NCBI GenBank assembly: GCA_021234155.1
Contig: JAJEKV010000015.1
Location: forward strand, 5,465,194 to 5,529,193
Length of the DNA: 64,000 bases
DNA from: Isoetes taiwanensis
Lineage: Eukaryota > Streptophyta > Lycopodiopsida > Isoetales > Isoetaceae
Direction of reading: 5' to 3'
The number at the start of each line of letters is the position of its first letter. The first letter of the stretch is position 1. Below are positions 47,500 through 61,127 of this stretch, piece by piece. Both the position numbers and the translations under genes were made by a program. Below the pieces are notes generated by a model. The model was given only the letters and a program-made list of their open reading frames with translations, did not search any database and was not told where the DNA came from.

Positions 47500-48040
47500 A
47501 AATAGTATTTCTAGGGTGCACCTTTTTTTGGCCGTTGATTTAAAAAGAAGAAGAAGAAATTGTGTGGTTGTATGTGAATATTAGATAAAGGCTAAAAAAA
47601 AGAGACGTTGTGTGGTTGTATATGAATATTAGATAAAAGCTTGGTTGATTTGGTGATGGTGCAACTCACTGGGCTATGGTTTTGACGCTGCTTCAATCTC
47701 AAATATCTCCCTTCTCGGGAGTCCGTTTCAAGCAATTTTTGGTACATTGGAAAGCCCTTGCAGTAAGCTTTTCAAAGGTGTATGGCATCAGGTAATTTTC
47801 TCTCTACTTCAGTCCCGGAATCGGGATTATCTGTTTTGGCCTCCATAGTTACCGTCGGTTTTGGCGTTGCGTCAATCTCAGATATCTCCCACTTCGGGTG
47901 TCCGTTTTGTGCGATTTTTGGTGCATTGGAAATCTCTTGCAATAAACTTTTCGAGGTATATGGCATCAGATGGTTTTTCTTGTAATTCAGTCCCGTAATT
48001 GGGATCGTACATTTCGGCCTCCATGGTTAACACCGCCTCT
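47500..48040. repeat. Tandem duplications: 57 bp and 178 bp units
   Basis: TGTGTGGTTGTATGTGAATA...TTAGATAAA occurs at about 47562 and 47610. A 178-bp unit starting GGTTTTGACGCTGCTTCAAT at 47679 recurs at 47857 with moderate divergence (both carry CTCCC..TTCGGG..GTCCGTTT, TTGGAAA..C(T)CTTGCA, GTATGGCATCAG/ATATGGCATCAG, TTCAGTCCCG, GGCCTCCAT). No gene is supported. Confidence 0.75.
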
Positions 48041-48930
48041 TGCTCTCAGTTTTCTGCTTCTATAGCCTCTTTAGCATTGCCTCCTAATTGTCATCCCAAT
48101 TTTCTTGCTCATGCCCCTGCTTCCATGGGTTTGTAGCGAACTGTATTATTACAATATTAATTTTATTAGATGCTTTGTGTGCATCTCAGTGCTTTGTAGT
48201 TTCTAACCAAGAATGAAGGATCATAAAATATATGCAAGTTCGCGGCATGATATCTGAAGCAGCCTTTAATTCTCACCCCTTTATTATAATCTCTACAGAT
48301 TCTGTAAGTCCATCTAAGATGCTTGTCGCATTCAAATGTCTTAGAGTGATCAGGTTTGACATGTGCAGTGCTGAAGTGATCAGGTTTGGCATGTGCAGTG
48401 CTGAATAAAGCTAATTGGTTTTAAACTGTTTGTTTGCTTTGTTAAAATTTTAAAATTCGGAAATCAATGGCTGGCTTCTGCATGACATATGGTACTCTTT
48501 CCCATCCTTGCAATTTGCAAGGGCTTAGTATACAAAGGAGATTTTTGCAATGGGAAGCTTAATTCATCAATGATGTCTCATGTATCAAGCTTGTAAACTA
48601 TGGTGGTTTTCAATGCCAATAGTTCACTTAAATGTTATATTTTGACATTGACATTCAAATATTTATTTCTAAACTTAGAAACCACGTGTGGACCTATTAT
48701 GATTTAACCCTTAAATACGGGCTGTGTAAAACTTCAATGTCAAACTTACAAAATTATTTCTTATTGCTTGGGATATCTTTCTTATTGTTTCTTTCCTGTA
48801 TTTCATTATTTTTTTTACAAGTTATATTGTTCCTTTGCTTATTCTAGTATTTTTATAGATATTTTTATATATCTATATATACCATTTTCTCTAATTTGTA
48901 CACCTCCGAGGCCCTTTGTTTTTTTTTTTT
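48041..48930. other. Unassigned
   Basis: No gene. A 31-bp tandem duplication (AAGTGATCAGGTTTGACATG..., about 48342-48405) is present. Confidence 0.4.
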
Positions 48931-48938
48931 GAATTAAT

Positions 48939-49314
48939 ACAAACCATTACATCCAACACTTTAAAATTAAATTCCCTCTGAAACCCTTTTTGGTTTGGGT
49001 GCATATTCACATGGGGTGACGTAGGGCAGCGAAAGCCCCTAAAATCATATAGTACGTATAAAATCAATACCATTTAGTACATTGCCTCAAACCTTATAAT
49101 ATTTCGCAAACTTCGTTATATAGTATATCAAAATTTGTACAAGAATACTCCACAAATGAGGACCGCTATCTACGGTCTACATCAAGGAATATTGAGCAAA
49201 TATGCCTATTTGACAGCTCTTGATGCCGGAGTCACCCCCCGTGTGAATATGCACCCAAACCAAAAGGGGTTTCAGGGGGAATTTAATTTTAAAGTGTTGG
49301 ATGTAATGGTTTGT
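48939..49314. mobile_element. 376-bp inverted-repeat (fold-back/MITE-like) element
   Basis: The 82 bases at 48939-49020 (ACAAACCATTACATCCAACA...) are the reverse complement, with about three mismatches and two gaps, of 49231-49314. The spacer of about 210 bp is AT-rich. I could not find a convincing target duplication. Long arms and the lack of coding fit a non-autonomous DNA element. Confidence 0.75.
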
Positions 49315-49404
49315 GTTGGATGATAATCATGTGGGATACCAAGGTCAGTCCAAGTTCTACATTGTTTAGGAAAATGGACAGCCAAGCACACATGAGGATT
49401 ATTC

Positions 49405-49920
49405 AAAAGAATAGAATAGAATAGTTTTTTTAACGTCCACAGAGACCAATAGGTCATGGGACCCATACAATGGGCTAGTACAATCATTACTACTAGGATT
49501 AAAAAACTCCTGCCTCGAAAGGTTTTCAAGGGAAAAACCTTTGCAGTAATGATGATACTAAACAAGCGGAGATAATGACTACTGAGGGTTCAGTAATTGC
49601 AGACGTTTATCTAGAACCTCAAGTATGTATAATGCCAAGTCATGCACAGATGGTGCTCTAAGAAGTTGTGGAAGCGTGGAATGGAATGCTAAGGTCAAAA
49701 AATGATTCCGGACTATCTCAAAAGCAGGGCAATCAGAAGAGTATGGCTTTCATCTTCAATAACCTGTAACTGGCAACAGGCACATAGTCTCGCTTCTCGC
49801 GGCAATTGCGGCCGCTCCCATCTACCTGTCTCAATCCGCAGCCTGTGGGACCACGTGCGAATTGATGCAATAGCTACAAGCTTGTTCCTGGACAATGAAG
49901 CAAGCAAATAAGCTTGGGGC
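49405..49920 (-). mobile_element. 5'-truncated LINE with (ATTCT)n tail, copy 2 of the 530-bp type
   Basis: On the minus strand, CACCQLQVIEDESHTLL (about 49790-49740) matches the finger segment of the 41-kb LINE (VIEDESHTL). The structured module (49483-49553), the GTGGACGTTAAAA end and an (ATTCT)n tail follow. It is almost the same as 22515-23100. Confidence 0.8.
49483..49553 (-). other. Structured 3' module, copy 6
   Basis: Arms ATCATTACT (49483-49491) and AGTAATGAT (49545-49553) pair perfectly. The core is CTCGAAAGGTTTTCAAGGGA. Confidence 0.7.
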
Positions 49921-49929
49921 CAAGGGAGG

Positions 49930-51002
49930 GATTCCAAAAGATAGTCTGATCCCTAGATAATCCTTCCATCCAAGAGTACATACCACTCACAGATTTCCAT
50001 GCCTTGATCCATTTCTTGATGATCCTTGGAATATTATTAGGAACAGTGAAATTGAAATAGAGACTATGAGGGAGAGATGTCCATATATTTCTCCATCCAA
50101 AAGGATAGCACTTGGATAGGTAGTGTTTGATCAAGCTGGAAATTGGGTGATTGATTAAATCATGACAAGCTCTGTTTATATCTTGGCAGCTAGGGCACTG
50201 TTTATCACTCCAGTTCCACTAAACTTCCATTTCTTGCAGCATTTTAACCATGGAGACTGGAATCCAGCATCTATTATTTTCACCACTAACAATAAATCTC
50301 CCAATAATACCCTGGAGCCTAGAAGTGACTTTCTTAGGAGCACCACTAACAATAAATCTCCCAATAATACCCTGGATACCTAAAAAAATATTGATAACTT
50401 CTTGAGAAAAACTAATCCTTTGGCTGCATTTAATAAGAAAGCTCCAACTAACCATATCAAAAGCTTTAATGATGTACAGCTTCAGTAAGGCTATGCCTTG
50501 CTTGTTGTCTTTAGCCCGATGCGTGCCCATTATTGTTGTAGCAACATTATAAAAATGAATCTATCTTTTAAATAAGCACATTGAGTGCTGGTGATGATTT
50601 GATCCAAAAATAAGTTTAAGTCTAGCTGCAATGGAGGCAGTAATGATCTTCTAGATGACCTTTGTGAGGGATATAGGCCTACAATCCGAGAACAAGATTG
50701 GTTCCTCAATCTTTAGAATCAATGTAATAAAACTCCAAAGTTCTGAGCAACAAAAACTCATTACGAATATTAGTGACAGTAGGACCCATTAAGTCCCATG
50801 GTTTCTTAAAAAATACCACAGGCAAGCCATTTGGACCAGGGGTTTTACCATTGTCCATACCTTTGATGTTGCACTAAAGTTCTTCAATGCTAAAAGAACT
50901 CTTCATATTGTCATTTTGCTGGTCTCCAACTTGGGTCTGTAGCTTGATAAAATCAACTTCAACAGCATTGATTTCTCTTCACTCTACCTTTAGCTTAAAT
51001 AA
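49930..51002 (-). mobile_element. L1-type LINE, reverse-transcriptase part (interrupted element)
   Basis: On the minus strand, 50530-50400 reads DNKQGIALLKLYIIKAFDMV, then SWSFLIKCSQRISFSQEVIN, the classic RT motif around I-x-K-A-F-D-x-V. Near 50880-50820 the N-G-K-T-P-G-P-N-G-L motif precedes it. A tandem duplication of about 60 bp (CACCACTAACAATAAATCTC at 50280 and 50341) shifts the frame. The element continues at 53355 after the nested family A insertion. Confidence 0.75.
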
Positions 51003-53354
51003 AAGAATATTCTTGCACTGCGACTCGCATGAAAACAACATCCCGTTGGAAAGATAAAAAGGAAACGAATCAGATACAGCAGAATCCGATCACCCTGATT
51101 GAGAAACGAATCAGATCACCCTGATTGGGAGTCGGTGAAGTCAAGTCTGCGTGTGGAAGATTAGCAAGCTAGGTCGGGAGGGAGATATATGAGATTACTT
51201 TGACTTGGTTAAGGGATACATGGGCTGTTGGACTACTGCACAGAATTGACAGGATAAGTTATCAGAATATGGTTGGATATATTGCTTTAAGCTGGGAAAA
51301 AGCAGATTAGAATGCTGCTCAAGAATGACAAACGAAAAATGAAAAAGCTTTTGCATGGACCGAGCCGAATATCAAAGGGAGACCATGAGAACATCACGCC
51401 TTTAAAGGACCAGGCTCGAATTGTATAGATAGCTCCATTTCCAGATCCCATCTAAGCTTGTGCTAGATCCCATGTAAATCATCCAAGAATTTCTGCTGGT
51501 GTAATTCGATCCTCCTGTAGAGAATATAGATTCTCTGATACCAAAAAAATTGGAACTCAAATTATACAAAAACAGTGATCAGAAAGTATTGGCAAACCCG
51601 GCCTTGTAGCAAATCCAAATCTTAGAAAGCTCCTAAAAACAATCACTACCATTCCGTTAGAAATCCATCTATAAAAGCTCTGTGCATGCCTCAGAATTCA
51701 AGGAAAACCACACTCCATAAGTGATAGGACTGTTTGCATGAAGTGATAGGACTGTTTGCATGCATCATAATTTGTGTAAATGCCATACCTCTACCTGACA
51801 AACGTCCAATTGAGGAAGAAGATAAGCAAAAAAGGACGGAAAAGCGATGAAGCAGATGTTGCATGCAGTTTCAACCCTGCTCCCATCCTACGCACGTCAT
51901 CCAGCCTGGCCGAAATCCAACCCAACAGATGGAATGGACAAACGAAGCTTAGATCCGGATCCCCTGGTCCTAGGCGATGGAGTCCAGCTACCAAAATGCC
52001 AAATCTGCCCTCAACAAAAATGCAACTCTGACCACTGCAATCCAACTCGAAATCGTGACGAGGAAGTACCGATATGGGCGTGAATCCTTGAATGCCAATC
52101 TGGAAGAAATTCTAAAGAACAATCATATCTAGAACAGGCCATCAAAGGGATGTAAAAACCAGCCGGGAAAGGATGATGATAAAGGTGAAGAAGATGACAG
52201 AAGATGAAGAGGAGCATGATGATGAGGAGAGGAAGCAATGGACAAGGAAAGAGATGCTGCTGTGATAGATAGGCTTTTCATTCATCTCAGCAGTTTTTTC
52301 TACAATGGTATAGGGTGGGTAGCTGCACATCGCAGGCTACCCAAAAAAGGAAAAACATAGGGAATATCCAGTTATAACACCTGGACCCCAAATAAAATTG
52401 TGTGCTACAGATGTTGGCTAGTGTACCTGCCGAGAGCTTATTGCCGGGATTAAAAAACCCCGCCCTTTCGGGTTTTCGAGGAAAAACCCTAGCGATAAAA
52501 TCTCGGCAAGGGGCTTGGACAACGCAGGGCTGCTAAACGTTCCCACAAAAAAACCCACGCTCCCCGAGAGAATGAGAAGTCGGCGCATCACCCCTGGACC
52601 TGCACATCACCAACAAAAAAACCAATAGAGAAAAAACCTCGAAAAGCGAGGGGCTGATCACGCGTGCCACGCGACGAAAAATAACATTTACACCTCAAAA
52701 AAGCGAGGAGCTGGTCACGCGTGCCACGCGACAATTATAACAAATATAAACATATAAATAACAATTTTAAGAGGGGGAGGGTGGGAGCCATGGATACTGC
52801 TGAAAGATGAGAAAGCGCCGATGAAACGTCGATGAAGAACTCTGCAATAAATAGCGATCTCCCAACCTGATGAACGACCTAAAAATGCATGTGATGCATG
52901 CATGCGACACATGCAATGCATGCATGCTCGTTTTGTGCAAGAATCTCGATCCGCTACGCGAATCGATGACATTCTTGCACTGCGACTCGCATGAAAACAA
53001 CAACACCCCGATACCAGAGAACTTCAAATACTAGATCCGAGGAGAAAAGTTGAAGATTGTCCTATGCCGGACAAAAGGGCAAAGATAGAAGAGGTTAAAA
53101 AGGATATAAATGGTCAAGAAAGAGTAGCTCATGCAAGAAGAAGCCCCTCCTCCGCATGAGATAAAAAAATAGAAGCCATGGATACTGCTGAGAGATGAGA
53201 AAGCGCCGATGAAAGATCGATGAAGAACCCTGCAATAAATAGCGATCTCCCAACCTGATGAACGACCTAAAAATGCATGCGATACATGCATGCGACGCAT
53301 GCAATGCATGCATGCTCGTCTTATGCAAGAATCTCGATCCGCTACGCGAATCGA
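51003..53354 (-). mobile_element. Repeat family A, copy 3, nested in a LINE, with tandem 5' monomers
   Basis: On the minus strand it starts near 53360 (GTCATCGATTCGCGTAGCGG). A monomer with CATGCATGCATGC and TTCTTCATCG occurs at 53360-53165 and again at 52970-52800, a period of 388 bp. The linker GTTGTTTTCATGCGAGTCGC also starts a further piece at 51050-51003. The distal part has GAGGGGCTGATCACGCGTGC and the structured module (52437-52499). A right end (GAGATGAATGAAAAGCCT, about 52265-52285) matches copy 2. The stretch 51050-52260 is less clearly part of the element and could be another insertion. Confidence 0.65.
52437..52499 (-). other. Structured 3' module, copy 7 (family A)
   Basis: Arms CTTATTGCC (52437-52445) and AGCGATAAA (52491-52499) pair with a G-U type wobble. 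The core CCCCGCCCTTTCGGGTTTTC and GAGGAAAAACCC is conserved. Confidence 0.65.
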
Positions 53355-54015
53355 TGACATTTTGAGTTTGCTCTTTCATCATCCTTAAGCTCCCCGATTT
53401 TAGCCTTTAACTATCAGCCTTTAGCTATCTTAATTTCTTCTCTTTCAATTCGGAGCATGATCTGATTTTGTTGGTCAAGAGGAGTCTTCTACAGTTGCAA
53501 TCTCAAATTGTCTAGATTATATCTATCTTTAAAGTAGATCTGCTTCCCCCAGGACTTTGGACCAATTCTTGATATTCTTAGCCTAGTGCATCCACCAATC
53601 CATCGAACCAACTTGAGAAGTTGGCATTGGAATTCTATTCCACACCTGCAGAAACTTAGCCATGAAATCAGAATGATATAAAAGAGTAATGTAGAGTTTG
53701 AAAGAATTCCTTTTGGCATGAGTGGAATTACCTCGATCTCCAAAAGTTGAGAAAATTGATCACAGAGTAAAACCATTTAAGTTAGAGACTCCATTCCTAA
53801 GGTTCCATAAGTTCTCACTCAGATAGAATCTGTCATGAAGACAATGAATAGGATCATCAAGCCTTTAATTGAACCAACTAAAAACATTTGGCTGAGTTCT
53901 AGCTAACTTAAGGTTATGAGTAGGCATCAAATGGGACCAAGAAATATGCCCTTGGTTAGACAAGGGCCTAAAATTTGTGCTCCTCATATATCTGTGGATA
54001 ACCATGTTAAAGTCA
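53355..54015 (-). mobile_element. L1-type LINE, endonuclease side of the interrupted element
   Basis: On the minus strand, 54025-53990 reads AGDFNMV, the GDFN motif of LINE apurinic-like endonucleases. It continues N-x-R-P-L-S-N-Q-G-H-I-S-W-S-H-L (about 53960-53920). It lies upstream, in element sense, of the RT part at 49.9-51.0 kb, with family A between them. The frame is broken. Confidence 0.65.
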
Positions 54016-54435
54016 CCAGCCATAGAACCTGAGGAAATATTATAGAATCTAAGGGATTCTCATAAAATCTAAAGGAATCTACATAATATCTTGGGGAATC
54101 TAAGGGAATCTTGATAGAATCTATGTGAATCTTATAAAAGCAAAGGGAATTTGAGGGAATCTTAGGGAATTCCCATAGAAGCTAAGGGAATGTTATAAAT
54201 CTAAGAGAATCTGAGTGAATCCTAGGGAATATTCATAGAATCTAAGGGAGTGTTATGAAATCTAAGGGAATCTAAGGGAACCTTGGAGAATCTACGAAAA
54301 ATTTCCTAAAATTTAATGTTCCTAAAAGCTCCAAAAAGTTCTAGTTCTATTTTGGATGAGGGGAATTTTTATAGAATCTAAGGGAATCTTATAAAACTAA
54401 GGGAATGTAGGGGAATCTAGAAGAATCTTCAGCTC
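54016..54435. repeat. Degenerate minisatellite, unit about 20 bp
   Basis: Variations of ATAGAATCTAAGGGAATCTT fill this stretch in more than ten imperfect units, with drifting spacing. Confidence 0.85.
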
Positions 54436-55455
54436 ATTCTGTGCAAAGATTGACTAAAATCAGCAGGTAGAACCCTAAATCATTGATATTATTTTTTCTC
54501 TGATCAAAACTTGAAGATATCTATTAGAAGATGATTGTTGAGTACGATTGTTTCTTAGTTTTCTATTTGTTTGTTGAGTACGTTGTTGTCCTTATTGAAT
54601 GTGGATATTCATTCTTTGTGATTTTGTTTGCAGATCCTCTCCGAGGTGTATTGAAATGTCATGGTTCTCTTCTTATAGAAGAGAACCAAGAAGAGAACCA
54701 TCATTCTGGGGAAAGGGACGCCTGTTTTGGCGTCACGCCATTTTGAGCATCAGATCTATCTATAGTTTGAGCCTTCTATGGTGCAGGCTTTCTTTGGCTC
54801 TGTCTACTATATATCCATATTGCCTGTTAGCATTCCTCATCGGCGTTTCCTCTGAGCTGAATTCTGTTGGTTCTAGAGTTTCCCTCCCTCCTTCCTCTGA
54901 GTCTAGTCACCTGGTGTCGGCTCGTCTCAACATCTGTTGAAGATGCGAAGCAATAGGAACTGACAAAATGAGATTTAGATTTATCCTCCTCCCAGTGTGG
55001 CAATTAGAATTCAACAGCGCCTTTTGTAGTAGCAAGATTGTTTGGAATCGTTCGGGGTGGCCGATAGATCCAAACTCTGTTATTTCAGTTGCTATAGCTC
55101 TGCATGCATGTTCAAAATGGTGCACCTAGTTATCTATAAAAACAACCACGTTTCGGCCTCTGAAATGTAAACCCTATGTGGTGCTAGGTTATTGTAGGGT
55201 TTACGTTATGGAGATCGAGTTTTGGTCGTTTGCACTTGGGACATGGTCAAGAAGTTGCAGTTGAAGATGCAACGCAATAGGAACTGACGGACATGGGTTT
55301 GGATCTATTTTCCTCCCATTGTGGCAATTAGAAATCAAGAGCTAATTGTATACAAATTGTCTTGAATAGAAGCATTCAAAAGAGTTGGAATTATTGACCT
55401 TGTCATAATTTCTAATGCATCCTAAAAAATCTAATCATGTGGCTTGTCTTCCTCT
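54436..55455. other. Unassigned; one 80-bp direct repeat
   Basis: GTTGAAGATGC(G/A)A(A/C)GCAATAGGA..., with TGTGGCAATTAGAA, occurs at about 54935 and 55261. An open frame at 54531-54940 has no recognisable domain. Confidence 0.4.
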
Positions 55456-55459
55456 CCCA

Positions 55460-58120
<2,661 letters not shown>

Positions 58121-58129
58121 ACTCTATTC

Positions 58130-59085
58130 TGCTATTTTTTCTCATCAGATTCTTGTGCTCTTCTTGCCTTTCGAGCATGATGCATGCTTTTCCATAAGGC
58201 TAACCTTTTCACGTTAACCATCTGTGTGATTGTGTTTTGCAGTTCGGTGCGATCCTCTTTCTTGACACTGAGATGATAGCCGATTTTCAGTAGTTCCGAG
58301 GTGGTTGTGGTTGCAGTTTTCACTTCTACCCCTTCTTGTTGGGGTGGGGGTTGGGAGTCGATATTTGAGGGTTGCGGGCCGAGATGCGACTTTGGTGCAG
58401 TCAATTCGACTTGGGCCGGGCTTTGGATGCGGTTTTGGGTTCGGGAACTTTGTGGGTCGTGGGCCTAGTTATATGTTTTAAGTTAGTTATATGGCTGCGG
58501 TCATTGTTGGATTTTTTCACTCATATTCACTCATGTTGGAGCCTCATTGTGGGTACCCCTATGGGTCATTGTATTTTCACTCATTCAGCTCAATGGAACT
58601 CCACTTCACTTCGGATGTTATTGCTTTGCAAAGGACCTTTCCCTAGAATGACTCTATGCACTTGATCAATGACTTTTTCCACTGGTGGAGCCCTTTCTCT
58701 GGCTATATTTCTTCTATTTTTTTTTTTTTGCTTAAAAAAACGTCTATAAGTTTTCTGAGTTAAAAAAATGTGCCACCTGATTTTGTGTATTTCTTTTATT
58801 GAGGGTCTTATGTCTTTTTCTGGTATTGCAACATTTTTACTCCAGGCATTTTCAGCCTTTTGCAATCGAAAGTTGCTCTCTTTTACAACAAGCTTTTGTG
58901 CTATACCTGCATGCAAGCTGCAAGCTTTATGATACAGATCCATGATGTGTGCCAATTAGATTTCTTCCTCCATCATGAGCTTAGTATGGAGTTTTTCCTT
59001 TTCAATGGCCAATAGCATTGGTTCTCACGAACACTCTGGATCTAGATGTGCAGATAATGATATTCCAAGAACATAACTTCATGTC
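58130..59085. other. Unassigned; minus-strand Lys/Arg-rich open frames
   Basis: Minus-strand frames at 58404-58132 and 58955-58590 code polar, coil-like sequence (for example NFRLQKAENAWSKN) without a recognised domain. They may be fragments of a retroelement gag or a host exon. No call is possible. Confidence 0.25.
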
Positions 59086-59089
59086 TAGA

Positions 59090-59490
59090 AGCCCATGAAT
59101 ATTGTTGTAGTTCTGCTTTGAAATACTTGTGTTGTTACAAAGTGGAACATTCGGGTCTTTGCAAGTTCCACAAGAGGCTTCCTGTACCAGATTTATAGGT
59201 AAGGATTTTATATTTGTAGCATTATTTAGTGCTTCATGTTCCTTAAATTCTGGATTATGCAGTGTCAGCATTCCTTCTCAAAAAGAACTTTAAATTGTTT
59301 GATTTACTGCAGACATTATCATATTTTGATTTGATAAGAAGATTTTCAGGTTTGCTCGGTTATGCTTTGAAACATTTGGGTCGTTGCAAGTGAAACATTT
59401 GATTCTTTTTCAAGCTCCACAAGCAGCTTCATTTGTGTTTAGTACTGAATTTGCAGGTAAGGTGATCATCTAGAAAGATTTTAAAGGTGC
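59090..59490. repeat. Diverged direct duplication, about 130 bp, shift about 240
   Basis: TTTGAAA-A-(C)TT..GG(T)GTTG and AAGTTCCACAAGAGGCTTC / AAGCTCCACAAGCAGCTTC, then AGGTAAGG..ATTTTA and TTAGTGCTT(C/T)ATG, occur in the same order at 59110-59240 and 59365-59515. Confidence 0.55.
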
Positions 59491-59499
59491 AACATTACT

Positions 59500-61112
59500 T
59501 AGTGCTTTATGCATAGACATCTAGAAATGAACTTCAAATCGTTTGATATCAAAAAACTTTGCGAGAATTGGATTAGACATTGAAGGTACATAATTCAACA
59601 CGTCGGTCCTCTTTCTTGGTTGTACATGAGTTCTAGAGCTTTCTTTAAATTGCCTATGAGGATTTTTGCAGTTAAAATCCACTAAAGAGAAGCTTAAATA
59701 AAGAAGCATCCTTATTTCTAGGTTTTACCTATTTGCAGCTCTAAATCTTGATATAAAATGACGCTTTGGTGATATCAAAAGAAAGCGAAAAAATTGCTGG
59801 CTAGCCTTATCCTTCCAACGGGGACGAATCATAAAATAAGGAAAAGCTAAAAGTAAGGTACTCTAGTCAAGGCCCATGATTCAGATCGAGATAAAATCTA
59901 TTGGTCCAAGGCACGAGGTCAATAAATTGACCACATTGGTTGGAAATCCTTTGAGGGCAAAATCTTTGACGTTTTATGGGCATTGCATGAGGGAATATGT
60001 AGTGCTGCCCATCTCATTGAAATTCAAGAAACAAATCGAAACAAAAATTGGTGAGTAAATACCGATTCAAGTACATAATTTAACACTTTATATGTTCATC
60101 AAATTGACGTATTTTGCAGTTATAGGCTTTTACGTATATCCTAGATCATTTGAAGACAAAAGATAGATGCAACCATTTGTTTAATCTATAATAGATATTT
60201 AATGGCTAAGAAGACCGCATTTCAGCCCCCGCATTGCAATTGCAGTTGTTGTTGACTCATTGCATCACCTTGCTATAACTATGCCATTGTAAATCTTTGA
60301 GTTGTAGTTGTGTTGCTTTTCAAGTTTGAATCATGAAATATATTCCAAGCAAGGCTAAATCTACCTATTTGTCTTCTATCTGAGTTTGTAAATCTATATT
60401 ACATTATATCCAACCCCTTCAAACATAAGTTGCTTATATAAACTTAGCATTTTATGTTTGCAACATTTTATGTAGATATAAACTCACCAATTTTGCACCT
60501 CAATGGATGAATTTTGATTTGTATAAATATAACTATGCCAAAGAAAAAGGAATATTGCTTACCAAAATTTCAAATATGTGTTTAGATATTCTAAAATAGG
60601 TAGAGTTGATATACTTGATTGGAAATGTCAAAGGCAATCTACCCTTGTAAGAAATATGTTGGCCAAACATTAAATGATGGATAGTGATATTCCAATTGGA
60701 GGGGTGATATTGGATGGATATTATTTATTATCATGCTTATCATCAAAATCATATAAGCACATCCATTTTTGTTATGTGTGCATATGCGCGTGGCAATTCT
60801 GGGCACACGTTTACTATCAATATATTTCAATATCCTTTGGCTCTTAGTTTTTCTTAGTAGTTGGACTGATATTCTATAGTTATTTGTGCCAATCCTCCTG
60901 GAGTAGGAATTGGTGACATGGTGGAAATGTTTGCTCTCATGGTAAAGAAGTTATTGATGCTCATACAAATTGAATTTAAGTGTGGCGTTATATACGAGGA
61001 TTCTAAGGAAAGTGTAGCAAGTTTCAGAAATATTGCAGCGCCCAGTTTTGTAGTCCTAAACTTAAGGTCCCCCTTTCCTTTTTTGTTGGTTCTTGTCTCT
61101 ATTTTGCTCAAT
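59500..61112. other. Unassigned; two exon-like open stretches
   Basis: 59876-60053 is open and ends at a donor-like GGTGAGTAAA. 60918-61112 is open up to the retroelement insertion site and would stay open for a few codons in the empty allele. Neither matches a family I recognise. Confidence 0.2.
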
Positions 61113-61127
61113 ACTCTTTGTCAAAGG
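61113..61127 (+). repeat. Left 15-bp target site duplication
   Basis: ACTCTTTGTCAAAGG, repeated exactly at 63215-63229 after the A tail. Confidence 0.9.
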
